DNA of 36,363 nucleotides, taken from NCBI GenBank assembly GCA_028819005.1, contig JAPPMP010000002.1, positions 18,570-54,932 on the forward strand, read 5' to 3'. Each line of letters opens with the position of its first letter. The stretch's first letter is position 1. Both the position numbers and the translations under genes were made by a program. Shown in pieces: positions 24,261-33,267 of this stretch. Source of the stretch: Acidimicrobiaceae bacterium. GTDB taxonomy: Bacteria; Actinomycetota; Acidimicrobiia; Acidimicrobiales; Aldehydirespiratoraceae. The notes under the pieces are model-generated. The model saw only the letters and a program-made list of their open reading frames with translations. It did not search any database and was not told the origin of the DNA.

Positions 24261-24995
24261 TCAGGTTTGATCCAGCACGGCGATGGAGCGCAGGCGTCGT
24301 TCCAAGTGGTGTTCCAACAGCACGGTGGACAGCGCCAGCAGCTCGACCGCAGCAGGCGTCGCGTCTTCAGTCAACACGCTCGCCAGCCCGCCGCTGAGAA
24401 TCCGCCTCATCAGATCGAGCACCGCCCCAGAGACGGGGCGCCCGCGACGGCACTGGCGGCACAGCACTCCTCCCTCATCGAGATCGAACGCCGCAAGCGC
24501 TTCGGGGCTGCCACACCGACAACAGGAGTCGAGTTGAGGTTGCAACCCCTCATGGGCGAGCAGCTTGAGAAAGAAAGCGGCGACAACCAGACAGCTCTGG
24601 CCCTTCTCCGGCGTGTGCAGCTCGAGCGTGGCCAGCGCCTTGACCAGCATGACGTGAAGCGCTCGGTCCGGTTCACGATCCTGAGCAACTCCCTCGACTG
24701 CCTCGAGCAGCGCTTCGGCGCGAGCGAACCGCTCCGGATCGTCTCGCAGGGACCCGAAACGAGAAATCGTCTCGACCTGGGTGATCGTGTCGAGGTCGCC
24801 CCGGCCACGATACAACTGGATCGACACATGGCTGAACGGTTCGAGCCGTGACCCGAACTTTGATTTCGTACGACGGATCCCTTTGGCAACAGCACGGACC
24901 TTGCCGTTGTCGTGAGTGTGGAGACTGACGATCCGGTCAGCTTCACCGAGCTTCCATGCCCGCAGGACCACCGCTTGATCCCTGTAGAGACTCAT
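24261..24995 (-). CDS. recO: DNA repair protein RecO
   Basis: Recombination mediator (244 aa) that works with RecF/RecR to load RecA on SSB-coated gaps. An N-terminal OB fold has YRDQAVVLRAWKLGEADRIVSL and AVAKGIRRTKSKFGSRLEPF, the clear family signature. A helical region with a zinc finger (CCRCG ... CRQC) follows. The length is normal. It lies 33 bp downstream of uppS in the same direction, the order seen in mycobacteria. Confidence 0.95.
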   Translation of the reverse strand: MSLYRDQAVVLRAWKLGEADRIVSLHTHDNGKVRAVAKGIRRTKSKFGSRLEPFSHVSIQLYRGRGDLDTITQVETISRFGSLRDDPERFARAEALLEAVEGVAQDREPDRALHVMLVKALATLELHTPEKGQSCLVVAAFFLKLLAHEGLQPQLDSCCRCGSPEALAAFDLDEGGVLCRQCRRGRPVSGAVLDLMRRILSGGLASVLTEDATPAAVELLALSTVLLEHHLERRLRSIAVLDQT

Positions 24996-25028
24996 GGCAA
25001 TGGCCGTTTACAACAAATTCCGCTCACG

Positions 25029-25775
25029 TCAGCCACCGCTCATATCGCCGTGATCGACGCCGCCGAAACGGCGGTCGCGGTCCTGGAACTCTCTGATCGC
25101 GGCAAAGAACTCCTGCCGTTGGAACTCGGGCCAGGGAGTGTCGGTGAAAACCAACTCGCTGTAGGCCAACTCCCACAACAGGAAGTTCGAGATTCGGTAC
25201 TCACCGGAGGTGCGGATGACCAGATCGGGATCGGGCATTTCGGGGTCGTAAAGATTCCGGGCGATCGTCGTTTCGGTGATCTTCTCGGGGGCCACGCCGG
25301 AAGCCGCTATCCGACGCACCGCGTCGACGATCTCCGCTCGACCTCCGTAGTTGAACGCGATGGTGAAGGTGAGCCCACGGTTCCCCCTGGTCAGATCGGA
25401 CGCCTCGTCCATCCGCCGGATCAGCCGTTTCGGGACCCGCCAGTCGCGTCGGCCGACGAAGCGGATCCGCACCCCGCGTTCGTTCAGTTCATCCCGGCGC
25501 CGAACCAGGATCTCTTCGTTGAAGTTGACCAGGAACCGAACCTCGTCGCGGGGCCGGCGCCAGTTCTCGGTGCTGAAGGCATACACGGTCAACCATTCGA
25601 CGCCGATTTCCAAAGACGCTTCCACCACCTCGAAAAGCGAATGCTCACCCGCCCTGTGCCCCTCGGTGCGGGGCAGACCCCGGGCCTGGGCCCACCTGCC
25701 ATTGCCGTCCATGACACAGGCGATATGACGGGGAATCCGATCCAGGTCAAGCAGGTCAAGCAAATCGACGGGCAC
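25029..25775 (-). CDS. uppS: Isoprenyl diphosphate synthase (undecaprenyl-type)
   Basis: Cis-prenyltransferase (248 aa) that makes the polyprenyl diphosphate carrier lipid for cell-wall synthesis from FPP and IPP. Catalytic motif HIACVMDGNGRWAQARG holds the Asp. Also present are GHRAGEHSL, WLTVYAFSTENWRRP, LTFTIAFNYGGRAEI, and PDPDLVIRTSGEYRISNFLL with TPWPEF, the substrate-binding C-terminus. GTG 25775 is used; a GGATAGG lies about 10 nt upstream. Product chain length (C50 or C55) cannot be read from sequence. Divergent from the helicase gene. Confidence 0.95.
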   Translation of the reverse strand: MPVDLLDLLDLDRIPRHIACVMDGNGRWAQARGLPRTEGHRAGEHSLFEVVEASLEIGVEWLTVYAFSTENWRRPRDEVRFLVNFNEEILVRRRDELNERGVRIRFVGRRDWRVPKRLIRRMDEASDLTRGNRGLTFTIAFNYGGRAEIVDAVRRIAASGVAPEKITETTIARNLYDPEMPDPDLVIRTSGEYRISNFLLWELAYSELVFTDTPWPEFQRQEFFAAIREFQDRDRRFGGVDHGDMSGG

Positions 25776-25914
25776 CTCGTAGAACCTATCCGCTCGGAGC
25801 GCAGCGCTATTTGATCGTCTTGATCGTCGACTGGATCATCGGCCTAGCCTTCAAACCGTAGGCGCCGCACCGACGCACAGGTCGGGTGTCTGAAGATCCG
25901 GGAACTTTCGCCAC

Positions 25915-27804
25915 ATGAACACCGTTGAACAATCCCTTGAGATGCTCGCCCGGGTCACGGCTGACCTCCCAGGCGGTGGAGAGCGTCGCAGCGGACAGGA
26001 GGAGATGACCGCCACGGTTGCGGACGCGCTGGCGAACAACGGCCATGCGGTGGTGCAAGCCGGTACGGGTACGGGCAAGTCGCTCGCCTATCTGGTGCCT
26101 GCCGCGCTGTCTGGCCAGAAGGTCGTGGTCGCGACCGCGACCAAGGCGCTGCAGGACCAGTTGGCCGACAAGGACCTGCCGTTCCTGTCGAGCAGGCTGG
26201 AGACGCCGATCGATTTCTCCGTTCTGAAAGGCCGCTCCAACTATCTGTGCCTGCAGCGCCTCACCGAAGCAGAAGAAGCAGAATCCGAACCGGGTCTCGG
26301 TCTTGACGTCGATGACGCCGCTCCGGATGACAAGACACTCAAGAAACTCCGGCAGTTCGCCGAGACGAGCGAGAACGGCGACCGATCCGAACTGGCCGAC
26401 GTCGGCGACCGGGTCTGGCAGCAGGTCAGCGTGGGTCGTCAGGAGTGTCCCGGCGCCAACCGATGTCCCGAGGGCGAGAACTGTTTTGCCGAGAGAGCCT
26501 GGCGCCGCGCTGCGGACGCGGACGTGCTGATCGTCAACCTCCATCTCTATGCCATCGATGTCGCGGTTCAAGGGATTCTCCCCGAGCACGACATGGTGAT
26601 CATCGACGAGGCGCACCAACTCACCGACATTGTCGCCGGCGCCACAGGCCGTTCTGTGAGCCCAGCACGCCTGGTGACCGCCGCGGCCGCCGCGAGGGCG
26701 GTGATAGCCGACTCGAAAGCACCCGAAGCGGTCGACGATGCAGCCGAATCGCTCAAGAAACGCCTGGCGCCGATGACCGGGAGCCGTCTGGCCGAAGGCC
26801 CGCCAGATGAACTCTCCAGCACGCTGGACCTCGTCTCCGGGCGTGTCGCTGATCTGCTCGACGACCTTCGGGCGGTGCCCGCCGACGCGCCCTCCGATGT
26901 GATGAACCGGACCATTCGGGCACGCCAGTCCATCAGCTCGGTGCTTGACGACATCAGCTTCCTCCGCTGGGCCAGAGACGACGAAGTCATGTGGGTGGAC
27001 GGTCCGGCCCACAACCCCAGCCTGTGTTCCACGCCCCTGGCCATCGACGAGATTCTGGCTGAGAACCTGTGGTCGCACCGCGGCGCGGTGCTCACCTCGG
27101 CAACAATGCCGCTGAATGCCACCTCCCAGTTCGGGCTCCCTGCCGACACCGTCGAAATCGACGTCGGGAGTCCCTTCGACTACGAAGCCAATGCCCTGCT
27201 GTACTGCGCAGCGGACCTTCCCGACCCGCGGAGTCAACAGCACCGAGAATCGCTGCTGCGCCAGATCGAGTCGTTGATATCGGCGGCCGGCGGAAGGACC
27301 TTGGCATTGTTCACAAGTTGGCGGGCGATGCAGCAAGCCGCCGCCCACATCGAGCCGCGAGTCCCCTGGACCGTGTTGCAACAGGGCGAGGGATCGAAAG
27401 CACAACTGTTGAAGAGCTTCATCGACAACGAGGAGACCTGCCTCTTCGCGACGTTGTCCTTCTGGCAGGGCATCGACGCGGTCGGACCCACCTGCAGCCT
27501 GGTGATAATCGACCGGATCCCCTTTCCGCGACCCGACGATCCAGTGCTGCAGGCACGCCGCGAGCGCGCCGGAACCGACGGTTTCCGAACTGTTGATCTG
27601 CCGAGGGCCGCAACAATGCTGGCCCAGGGCGCGGGACGACTCATCCGCTCAACAACCGACTGCGGGGTCGTTGCCGTGCTGGACCCTCGCTTGGCCACCT
27701 CGCGCAGCTACCGCTGGGCGCTGCTCGGCGCCCTGCCCCCGATGCGTCGAACCAAGGACCGCAGCGAGGCCGAGAACCTGCTTCGACAGTTGCGGAGCAG
27801 CTAG
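25915..27804 (+). CDS. dinG: DinG/XPD-type ATP-dependent DNA helicase
   Basis: Superfamily 2 5'-3' helicase (629 aa). Walker A is AGTGTGKS (49-56) and the DEAH box is IIDEAHQL (Asp231-His234). Four cysteines between them (YLCL, then ECPGANRCPEGENCF) form the expected iron-sulfur site of the XPD/DinG family. Motif VI is QGAGRLIRSTTDCGVVAVLD. The role is probably in resolving R-loops or repair. It is divergent from uppS and convergent with era. The ribosome binding site is weak. The length matches DinG-like actinobacterial proteins. Confidence 0.93.
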   Translation: MNTVEQSLEMLARVTADLPGGGERRSGQEEMTATVADALANNGHAVVQAGTGTGKSLAYLVPAALSGQKVVVATATKALQDQLADKDLPFLSSRLETPIDFSVLKGRSNYLCLQRLTEAEEAESEPGLGLDVDDAAPDDKTLKKLRQFAETSENGDRSELADVGDRVWQQVSVGRQECPGANRCPEGENCFAERAWRRAADADVLIVNLHLYAIDVAVQGILPEHDMVIIDEAHQLTDIVAGATGRSVSPARLVTAAAAARAVIADSKAPEAVDDAAESLKKRLAPMTGSRLAEGPPDELSSTLDLVSGRVADLLDDLRAVPADAPSDVMNRTIRARQSISSVLDDISFLRWARDDEVMWVDGPAHNPSLCSTPLAIDEILAENLWSHRGAVLTSATMPLNATSQFGLPADTVEIDVGSPFDYEANALLYCAADLPDPRSQQHRESLLRQIESLISAAGGRTLALFTSWRAMQQAAAHIEPRVPWTVLQQGEGSKAQLLKSFIDNEETCLFATLSFWQGIDAVGPTCSLVIIDRIPFPRPDDPVLQARRERAGTDGFRTVDLPRAATMLAQGAGRLIRSTTDCGVVAVLDPRLATSRSYRWALLGALPPMRRTKDRSEAENLLRQLRSS

Positions 27805-27827
27805 AACAGTTCCAACGAGACGCGAGG

Positions 27828-27861
27828 CTCAATAACCCAGGCGTCTCAATAACCTAGGCGT
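27828..27861. repeat. 17-bp tandem duplication at the era 3' end
   Basis: 27828-27844 and 27845-27861 differ by one base (CTCAATAACC[C/T]AGGCGT). The unit contains the era stop codon (plus-strand TCA at 27846), so the extra copy carries a second stop downstream. Confidence 0.93.
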
Positions 27862-28742
27862 TGGACCATCTCGGGGCGACGTTGCCAGTCCTTCTCCACC
27901 TTCACGAAGAGCTCGATATAGACCTCTTCGCCGATTTCGGCGCGAACCGCAGTGCCGACCTTCTTGAGCACCTCTCCGCCCTTGCCGATCACCATCGGTT
28001 TCTGGGACTCCCGTTCAACGAGGATCTCGCAACGGATCCGCGGCCACTCCCATTCGGTGACCCTGGTGGCGACGCTGTGGGGCAGTTCGTCGCGAGTCAA
28101 GGCCAGCAATTTCTCGCGAACGAGCTCGGCCACCCAGAACTCATCGCCGACGTCGGTGAGCATCTCGGCGGGATACAGGCGGGGACCCGGCGGCATCTGA
28201 TCGATCAGATGGGCAACCAACTCGTCTGTGCCTTCGCCGGTTCTTCCGCTCACCGGGAACCACTGCGCGGCGTCGAGGTGGCTGGTGGCTGCGAGCTGTC
28301 CGGCGATCTGTTGACGCGACGCAATGTCGGCTTTGGTCACGACGATCACAGAGTCTTTGGGCATTCGCTCGGCTATGGCGGCGTCGCCGCGGCCGTAGCG
28401 CGCGGTCGCATCGAGCACGAAGCACACAACGTCGACCTGCGAGCTCGCCTGGTTGGCAGTGGCGTTGAGGCTGGCGCCGAGGGCGGTCCGAGGCTTGTGG
28501 ATTCCAGGAGTGTCAACAAACACCATCTGGACCCCGTCGCGATTCAGAACCCCTCGTATCTGGGTGCGGGTCGTCTGGGGCTTGTCGGAGACGATCGACG
28601 CCTTGAAGCCGAGGATCTTGTTCAGCAACGTCGATTTTCCGGCGTTGGGACGACCGATGAGGGTGACGAAACCCGAGCGCTCATCGTGGCCGGCCCCCGT
28701 TCCGGCAACCGGGCGCTCATCACCCATCGGTTGCGTTCCCAT
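27846..28742 (-). CDS. era: GTPase Era
   Basis: Essential GTPase (298 aa) in 16S rRNA maturation and 30S assembly. G1 is GRPNAGKS (30-37), G3 is DTPGIHKPRTALG, and G4 is VTKADI. A C-terminal KH domain has VLVERESQKPMVIGKGGEVLKKVG. The start overlaps the corC-like gene by 23 bp, so they are cotranscribed with ybeY and phoH upstream. The length is normal. Confidence 0.97.
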   Translation of the reverse strand: MGTQPMGDERPVAGTGAGHDERSGFVTLIGRPNAGKSTLLNKILGFKASIVSDKPQTTRTQIRGVLNRDGVQMVFVDTPGIHKPRTALGASLNATANQASSQVDVVCFVLDATARYGRGDAAIAERMPKDSVIVVTKADIASRQQIAGQLAATSHLDAAQWFPVSGRTGEGTDELVAHLIDQMPPGPRLYPAEMLTDVGDEFWVAELVREKLLALTRDELPHSVATRVTEWEWPRIRCEILVERESQKPMVIGKGGEVLKKVGTAVRAEIGEEVYIELFVKVEKDWQRRPEMVQRLGY

Positions 28743-29643
28743 GCCCGGGGGCTTGATTGGAGTTGGCGGCGACCGGAGTCATCCGCACTTTGGTGATCCT
28801 GCGGCCCTCCATACGCTCGACCTTCAAAAGCACGCCGCCTTCCTCGATCGACTCACCGACCGTTGGAACATGGCCCAGAGTGCTGAATATCAGGCCCCCG
28901 ACCGTGTCCCAGTCACCTTCCCCGAGTTTGGACCGCACCAGAGTGCTGAGCTGGTCGATCGGCATCCGCCCGTGCACCAGAGCTTCGCCGCCCGCCAGAG
29001 GCTCGACGAGCGGCTCTTCGACGTCGAACTCGTCGACGATTTCGCCGACCAGTTCCTCCACGACGTCCTCGAGCGTGACCAGACCAGCTGTGCCGCCGTA
29101 CTCGTCGACAGCAACAGCAAGGTGGTATCGACCGGCCTGCATCTCTCGCAGAAGATCGCCTGCATGCTTGGTCTCGGGCACGAAACGCGCCCGCCGCATC
29201 ACGGTCCGCACCTGCTGAGCGCCGCGGCCGGCCCGCTCGGCGCGGGTCAGATCCTTCATCAGGCAGACGCCGACGATGTCGTCGATGTCTTCAGCGAACA
29301 CAGGGAGCCTGCTCAAACCCTTCTCGATGGCGAGATCGACAACCTCGGTGATGCTGAATTCGGATGCGACTGCGACCATGTCAGTGCGGGGCACCATCAC
29401 TTCGCGCACGATCGTGTCGTCCAGCGCGAACACCGATTCGATCAGCTCTCGTTCCTCGTCGTCGATCACATCGTCAGCTGCCGCCGCTTCGGTCAGCGCG
29501 ATCAACTCGTCCTCGGATGCGACCGGTGCTTCCGCGCGCCTGATCAGAAAGCGCTTCGGAATGCGGTCCGCCAGCGTCAGTGCGACCCCGGCAACGAGCC
29601 CTGCGATCAGGGCCGCCGCCACGGTTGCCGGCATCCAGATCAT
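28720..29643 (-). CDS. CorC/HlyC-type CBS-domain protein
   Basis: Protein of 307 aa with one N-terminal membrane helix (about 5-25). A paired CBS domain (about 75-210) has VREVMVPRTDMVAVASEF, GLSRLPVFAEDIDDIVG and YHLAVAVDEYGGTAGLVTLEDVVEELVGEI. A C-terminal transporter-associated domain ends with GGVLLKVERMEGRRITKVR. The full DUF21 membrane domain is missing, so it resembles E. coli CorC more than CNNM/MpfA transporters; a role in Mg efflux is inferred. It overlaps ybeY by 4 bp and era by 23 bp, a conserved cluster in actinomycetes. Confidence 0.92.
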   Translation of the reverse strand: MIWMPATVAAALIAGLVAGVALTLADRIPKRFLIRRAEAPVASEDELIALTEAAAADDVIDDEERELIESVFALDDTIVREVMVPRTDMVAVASEFSITEVVDLAIEKGLSRLPVFAEDIDDIVGVCLMKDLTRAERAGRGAQQVRTVMRRARFVPETKHAGDLLREMQAGRYHLAVAVDEYGGTAGLVTLEDVVEELVGEIVDEFDVEEPLVEPLAGGEALVHGRMPIDQLSTLVRSKLGEGDWDTVGGLIFSTLGHVPTVGESIEEGGVLLKVERMEGRRITKVRMTPVAANSNQAPGHGNATDG

Positions 29644-30128
29644 GCGCGGTGGTGCTGTCGGAGCAGAGCCTGTTCGCAGGACTGCATTCGGTCTGTGGTG
29701 GCGGTGTCGTAGTGGTCATGTCCAAGCACATGCAGCACACCGTGGACGATCAGCAGCGCCAATTCGTCTTCAAGAGAGCCGTCGTGGCCTCGTTGGCCCT
29801 CGTGGTCGCGGGCTTGCGCAGCCGCACGGGCGGGACAGACGACCACATCCCCGATCAGCGTCTCGCCGAACTCGGGGGTGCTCGAATCAACAGAGGGTGA
29901 TCCGTCAAGTGGAAACGACAGTACGTCGGTCGCGTAGCGTTTTCCCATGTGCCGGCGGTTGAGCCGGGTCATCGCCGCTTCATCGACGAAGATCAGGTTG
30001 AGTTCACCGCTCATGACGCCTGAAGACACGAGCGCTCTCGAAGCGAGGCGGTGCCAGCACTCAGTGTCGATTTCGACGTCTCTCTGCTCGTCGAGTACCA
30101 CCACCACCGGGCCGGCTGCGTCGTTCAC
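29640..30128 (-). CDS. ybeY: Endoribonuclease YbeY
   Basis: Zinc-dependent rRNA maturation/quality-control endonuclease (162 aa). The hallmark HGVLHVLGHDH is at residues 129-139, with MNRRHMGKRYATDVLSFPL-like upstream (visible: LNRRHMGKRYATDVLSFPL). GTG 30128 overlaps the phoH stop (GTGA). Its ribosome binding site GGTGGA lies in the phoH 3' repeat. The end overlaps the corC-like start. Confidence 0.96.
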   Translation of the reverse strand: MNDAAGPVVVVLDEQRDVEIDTECWHRLASRALVSSGVMSGELNLIFVDEAAMTRLNRRHMGKRYATDVLSFPLDGSPSVDSSTPEFGETLIGDVVVCPARAAAQARDHEGQRGHDGSLEDELALLIVHGVLHVLGHDHYDTATTDRMQSCEQALLRQHHRA

Positions 30129-31138
30129 GTAGTTCCACCGTGGGCATGGCCGGTTCCACCGTGGGCATGGCCGGTTCCACCGTGGGCATGGCCGGCGGCG
30201 TCGGCTCTTTCGTAGGCGTCGACGATCTCCTGCACGATGCGGTGCCGGACGACGTCGCGCTTGGAGAGCCGGACAAAGCCGATGCCGTCGATGCCTCCTA
30301 GAATCGGCTCCAAACCCGACAGCCCACTGCGTCCGGTGGCAACGTCGACTTGGGTGATGTCGCCGGTGACCACAGCTTTGGAGCCATGGCCGATCCTGGT
30401 CAAGAACATCTTCATCTGTTCTGCGGTCGTATTCTGGGCTTCGTCGAGGATGATGAACGACGAGTTGAGCGTGCGTCCTCGCATGAAAGCAAGCGGCGCC
30501 ACCTCGACGACGCCTCTTTCCATCAACCGTTCAACACCGTCGGCGCCGGCCATATCGTGAAGCGCGTCATACAGCGGGCGGAGATACGGGTCCACCTTCG
30601 CCATCAGGTCACCCGGCAAGAACCCGAGCCGCTCTCCCGCCTCGACCGCCGGCCGGGTGAGGATGATCCGTTCAACCGAGCCGGCTTGAAGCGCCGCAAC
30701 CGCCATCGCCACGGCCAACCAGGACTTGCCGGTGCCCGCTGGACCGATCCCGAAGGTGACGACATTGCCCTCTATCGCCTCCACGTAGCGTTTCTGCCCG
30801 CTCGACTTGGGGCGGATCACTCTGCCCCGGTCGGCGCGGAGAATCTCATGGGTCAGGACGCTTGAAGGTCTTTCGTCAGATCGCACCATGTCGATCGTCG
30901 AGTCGAGGGTGTTGAGATCGAGGCGCTGGCCGTTCTCCGCAAGCAGCACGAGCTCCTCGAAAGTCGTTCTGGCGGCTCCCGCTCCCGGACCCGAAAGATG
31001 CACCTCATTGCCCCGCACAGTCACGGTTGTGTCCGGGAATGCGTCCTCAATGTGACGCAGATGCTGATCGTACTCACCTAGCAGCGCCCCCATCAGATGA
31101 TTGCCGGGAATGTGAAGGGTGATGGTGTGTTCGGTCAT
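30125..31138 (-). CDS. phoH: PhoH-family ATPase
   Basis: PhoH-like P-loop protein (337 aa), often linked to YbeY in RNA metabolism. An N-terminal KH-like region comes first. Walker A is GPAGTGKS (132-139), followed by ILTRPAVEAGERLGFLPGDL. Walker B is FIILDEAQNTTAEQMKMFLTR, then VTGDITQVD. The C-terminus ends in three GHAHGGT repeats, a His-rich tail not typical of the family. ATG 31138 follows AGGTGA closely. It is first in the phoH-ybeY-corC-era cluster. Confidence 0.95.
   Translation of the reverse strand: MTEHTITLHIPGNHLMGALLGEYDQHLRHIEDAFPDTTVTVRGNEVHLSGPGAGAARTTFEELVLLAENGQRLDLNTLDSTIDMVRSDERPSSVLTHEILRADRGRVIRPKSSGQKRYVEAIEGNVVTFGIGPAGTGKSWLAVAMAVAALQAGSVERIILTRPAVEAGERLGFLPGDLMAKVDPYLRPLYDALHDMAGADGVERLMERGVVEVAPLAFMRGRTLNSSFIILDEAQNTTAEQMKMFLTRIGHGSKAVVTGDITQVDVATGRSGLSGLEPILGGIDGIGFVRLSKRDVVRHRIVQEIVDAYERADAAGHAHGGTGHAHGGTGHAHGGTT
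30133..30195. repeat. 21-bp tandem repeat, three copies, at the phoH 3' end
   Basis: Three perfect copies of a 21-bp unit at 30133, 30154 and 30175. Each encodes seven residues (GHAHGGT phase) and contains GGTGGA, the ribosome-binding sequence used by ybeY. Confidence 0.95.
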
Positions 31139-31174
31139 CGGTCACCTAGATATTAGCGCTACCCTCGGGAATCC

Positions 31175-31747
31175 ATGAACAGAAAGCTCTACAGGGAGCC
31201 GATCGACGCCGATCGCGACGACCGGCTGGTCGGTTTGTCCCGTTGGCTGGCTGATTGCCGAGTCGATGAAGCGGTCGCAGCCCGGGCCCGCCAGCAATCC
31301 CTTGAACAGCAGGCAGCGCAGGGGGCTTCTGTCGCCGGCGTGCTTTTCGACCTGGCCGAACGAGATCTCTCGGCGACAATCAAAACCACTGCTGGAGAGG
31401 TCTGCGAGGGGCAGATCATTGCGGTCGGCGCTGACTTCGTGTTCGTGCGCGGCCCCGAGGGCGACTTGCTCATTCCGACTGGGGCGATCGCGACCATCAG
31501 AACCTCGCCGACCACCCGTCCCGTGACCGGGGCGCGCCCAGTGCCGGCGATGATTCTGCTAGACACACTCGACGAGCTGGTCGCTGACCATGCGAACGTT
31601 GTCGTGACCGTCGGAGATGAGAGCATCGACGGTCGCCTGCAAGCGGCGGGAACCGATGTGGTCGCGGTGGCTGTCGGCAAGGGGCGCGAAGAACTGGTCC
31701 ATATTGCGACCGCGACAATCGATCAGGTGCTGGTGGTGGCGCGCTAA
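31175..31747 (+). CDS. Hypothetical protein, 190 aa
   Basis: No signal peptide or helix. An N-terminal helical part (RWLADCRVDEAVAARARQQS) is followed by a beta-rich region (AGEVCEGQIIAVGADFVFV) and a repeat-like second half (GDESIDGRLQAAGTDVVAVAVG). The two halves resemble each other (GQIIAVGADFVFVRGPEG versus GRLQAAGTDVVAVAVGKG), perhaps two small SH3/LSm-like barrels. Function unknown. It is divergent from phoH (36 bp), and its stop overlaps the regulator's stop by 3 bp. Confidence 0.85.
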   Translation: MNRKLYREPIDADRDDRLVGLSRWLADCRVDEAVAARARQQSLEQQAAQGASVAGVLFDLAERDLSATIKTTAGEVCEGQIIAVGADFVFVRGPEGDLLIPTGAIATIRTSPTTRPVTGARPVPAMILLDTLDELVADHANVVVTVGDESIDGRLQAAGTDVVAVAVGKGREELVHIATATIDQVLVVAR

Positions 31748-33222
31748 AGTCGCCGACCGCGCCGTTGGCGCTCCAGAAATCTGTACACGTCGAGCAGGTC
31801 GATTCCCGGAAACGGGCTGAATTCCAGATCTGACGGCGGCAGGGCTGAGAGCACATGGCTGCGTTCTGCGGCCGACGGCCAGGTTATGTCCTTCCATTCG
31901 TTCACCAGGGCTGGATCAGGTTCGATCTCCCGGTCCCGGGCATACTCCTTGCGCAGAGTGTCCGATCCGCGGAAATGGTGCGCGTGCTCCGTCGGCGTGC
32001 CCAGGGTGATCGCATGGGGCCAGCGATCTGTTTCTGTCTCGATGTAGGTCGTGCAGAAGTACTCCCCGCCGTTGGTGACGGTGAACTGACTGTGCAGCAG
32101 GAAACTCCCCGTAGCATTCCAAGCTTGGCGACTCCCCCACTGACGCGGAACCCGCTGGCCCTCGAGTCCGCCGTCGGGGGCCGCCGGAAAACGGATCCCA
32201 TCGTTCTCGTACGCCTTGTTGATCACGCCTTCTCTGTCGGTGCGCAGGAAGTGGCAGGGGATGCCCAGATGACGCGTGGCGAGGTTGGTGAAGCGGTGGG
32301 CAGCCATCTCGTATGAGATGTAGAAGATCTCCTTGAGGTCTTCCACGGAAATATCGTCGTCAGCCTGAGCTTCGCGAAGGAAGTCGACCGCCGGCGCCTC
32401 GGGGGCGAGGATCGCCGCCGCGAAATAGTTCGACTCGATGCGTTGACGAAGGTATTCGGCGAAGTCGCTGGTTTCGTGGTGTGCAAGTGCAAAATGTCCG
32501 AGCGTCTGCAGCACCACGGACCGAGCCTCGCGGATCTTCAGTCCTCCTCGGTCGGGAATGAAGATGATCTTGTCGCGGATGTCTGTGATGCTGCGCGCGG
32601 TCGGGGGCATCGCCCGAACCCGTTCGATCGTGAATCCCTGGTTGGCTACAAGCTCGGTGAGGACCCTCTCGCTGATCGGCCCGGTTCCGGGGTAGCTGGC
32701 GTCGGCCAGCGCCTGTGCGGCGATTGCCTCAATTTCGGGATAGTGATTGGCCCTTTCGCGCATTTCGGCGCGCAACGCGATGTTGGCTGATCGGGCAACA
32801 TCTGCGAAGCGGGTCTCGGACGGAGGCTCCTGTCGGGTTTCGCTGGTCTGACTGCCCAGTTCGTTCCAGAGCGCAACGAGATGTTCCAAGACGTCGTTGG
32901 AGACCTTGGCCGACGGTTTGAGGTGCGGCAATCCGAGCGCCCGGTAGGCGGGATCGCTCTGGGCTCGTGCCAGGGAGACCTCCAGAGACGCGCGACGGTT
33001 CGGGGGTTCCGGCGCGAGGAAATCGGCCGTCGTCGTGCCGAGCGCCTCAGCGAGTTCACCCAGAAGCGTGAGCTTCGGTTCGACTTTGCCGGTCTCGAGT
33101 TGCGACAGGTAGGGCGCTGGGCGGTTCACGATGTCGCTGACTTCCGCGAGCGTGACCCCCGCGCGTCGACGTGCGTGGCGCACTCTGCTACCCAGAACGA
33201 GGAGGTCGAATCGGTCTGCCAT
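31744..33222 (-). CDS. XRE + ImmA/IrrE-type regulator, RamB/ScfR family
   Basis: Transcription regulator (492 aa). An HTH-XRE domain is at about 8-65 (GSRVRHARRRAGVTLAEVSD ... PAPYLSQLETGKVEPKL). An ImmA/IrrE-like central region with LGHFALAHHE and FAAAILAPEAPAVDFLRE follows, and a conserved C-terminal domain (VNEWKDITWPSAAERS). RamB-type proteins sense carbon status and control aceA, aceB and acetate genes in corynebacteria and mycobacteria. This gene is divergent from malate synthase and isocitrate lyase, so that role is likely but inferred. The Zn-peptidase motif HExxH is degenerate. There is no clear ribosome binding site, so the mRNA may be leaderless. Confidence 0.9.
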   Translation of the reverse strand: MADRFDLLVLGSRVRHARRRAGVTLAEVSDIVNRPAPYLSQLETGKVEPKLTLLGELAEALGTTTADFLAPEPPNRRASLEVSLARAQSDPAYRALGLPHLKPSAKVSNDVLEHLVALWNELGSQTSETRQEPPSETRFADVARSANIALRAEMRERANHYPEIEAIAAQALADASYPGTGPISERVLTELVANQGFTIERVRAMPPTARSITDIRDKIIFIPDRGGLKIREARSVVLQTLGHFALAHHETSDFAEYLRQRIESNYFAAAILAPEAPAVDFLREAQADDDISVEDLKEIFYISYEMAAHRFTNLATRHLGIPCHFLRTDREGVINKAYENDGIRFPAAPDGGLEGQRVPRQWGSRQAWNATGSFLLHSQFTVTNGGEYFCTTYIETETDRWPHAITLGTPTEHAHHFRGSDTLRKEYARDREIEPDPALVNEWKDITWPSAAERSHVLSALPPSDLEFSPFPGIDLLDVYRFLERQRRGRRL

Positions 33223-33234
33223 TGCACAAGAATG

Positions 33235-33247
33235 TCAGATTTTCTGA
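33235..33247. promoter_or_regulatory. Palindrome TCAGATTTTCTGA upstream of the regulator
   Basis: TCAGA-TTT-TCTGA inverted repeat 12 bp before the regulator start codon. The position suits autorepression. Two near-identical elements occur in the amino-acid importer intergenic region (9152 and 9301). Confidence 0.45.
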
Positions 33248-33250
33248 TTA

Positions 33251-33257
33251 TTGCAAA
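33251..33257. promoter_or_regulatory. TTGCAAA, RamB-box-like core
   Basis: Matches the 3' core of the RamB binding consensus reported in C. glutamicum (ending TTTGCAAA). Placed between the two palindromes in the divergent promoter region. Confidence 0.4.
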
Positions 33258-33267
33258 CACGGCAACG

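Noticed and set aside
25807-27405. Long minus-strand open frame (532 codons) opposite the helicase
   Set aside because: A shadow of the well-supported DinG-like gene in GC-rich DNA; no motifs and no ribosome binding site.
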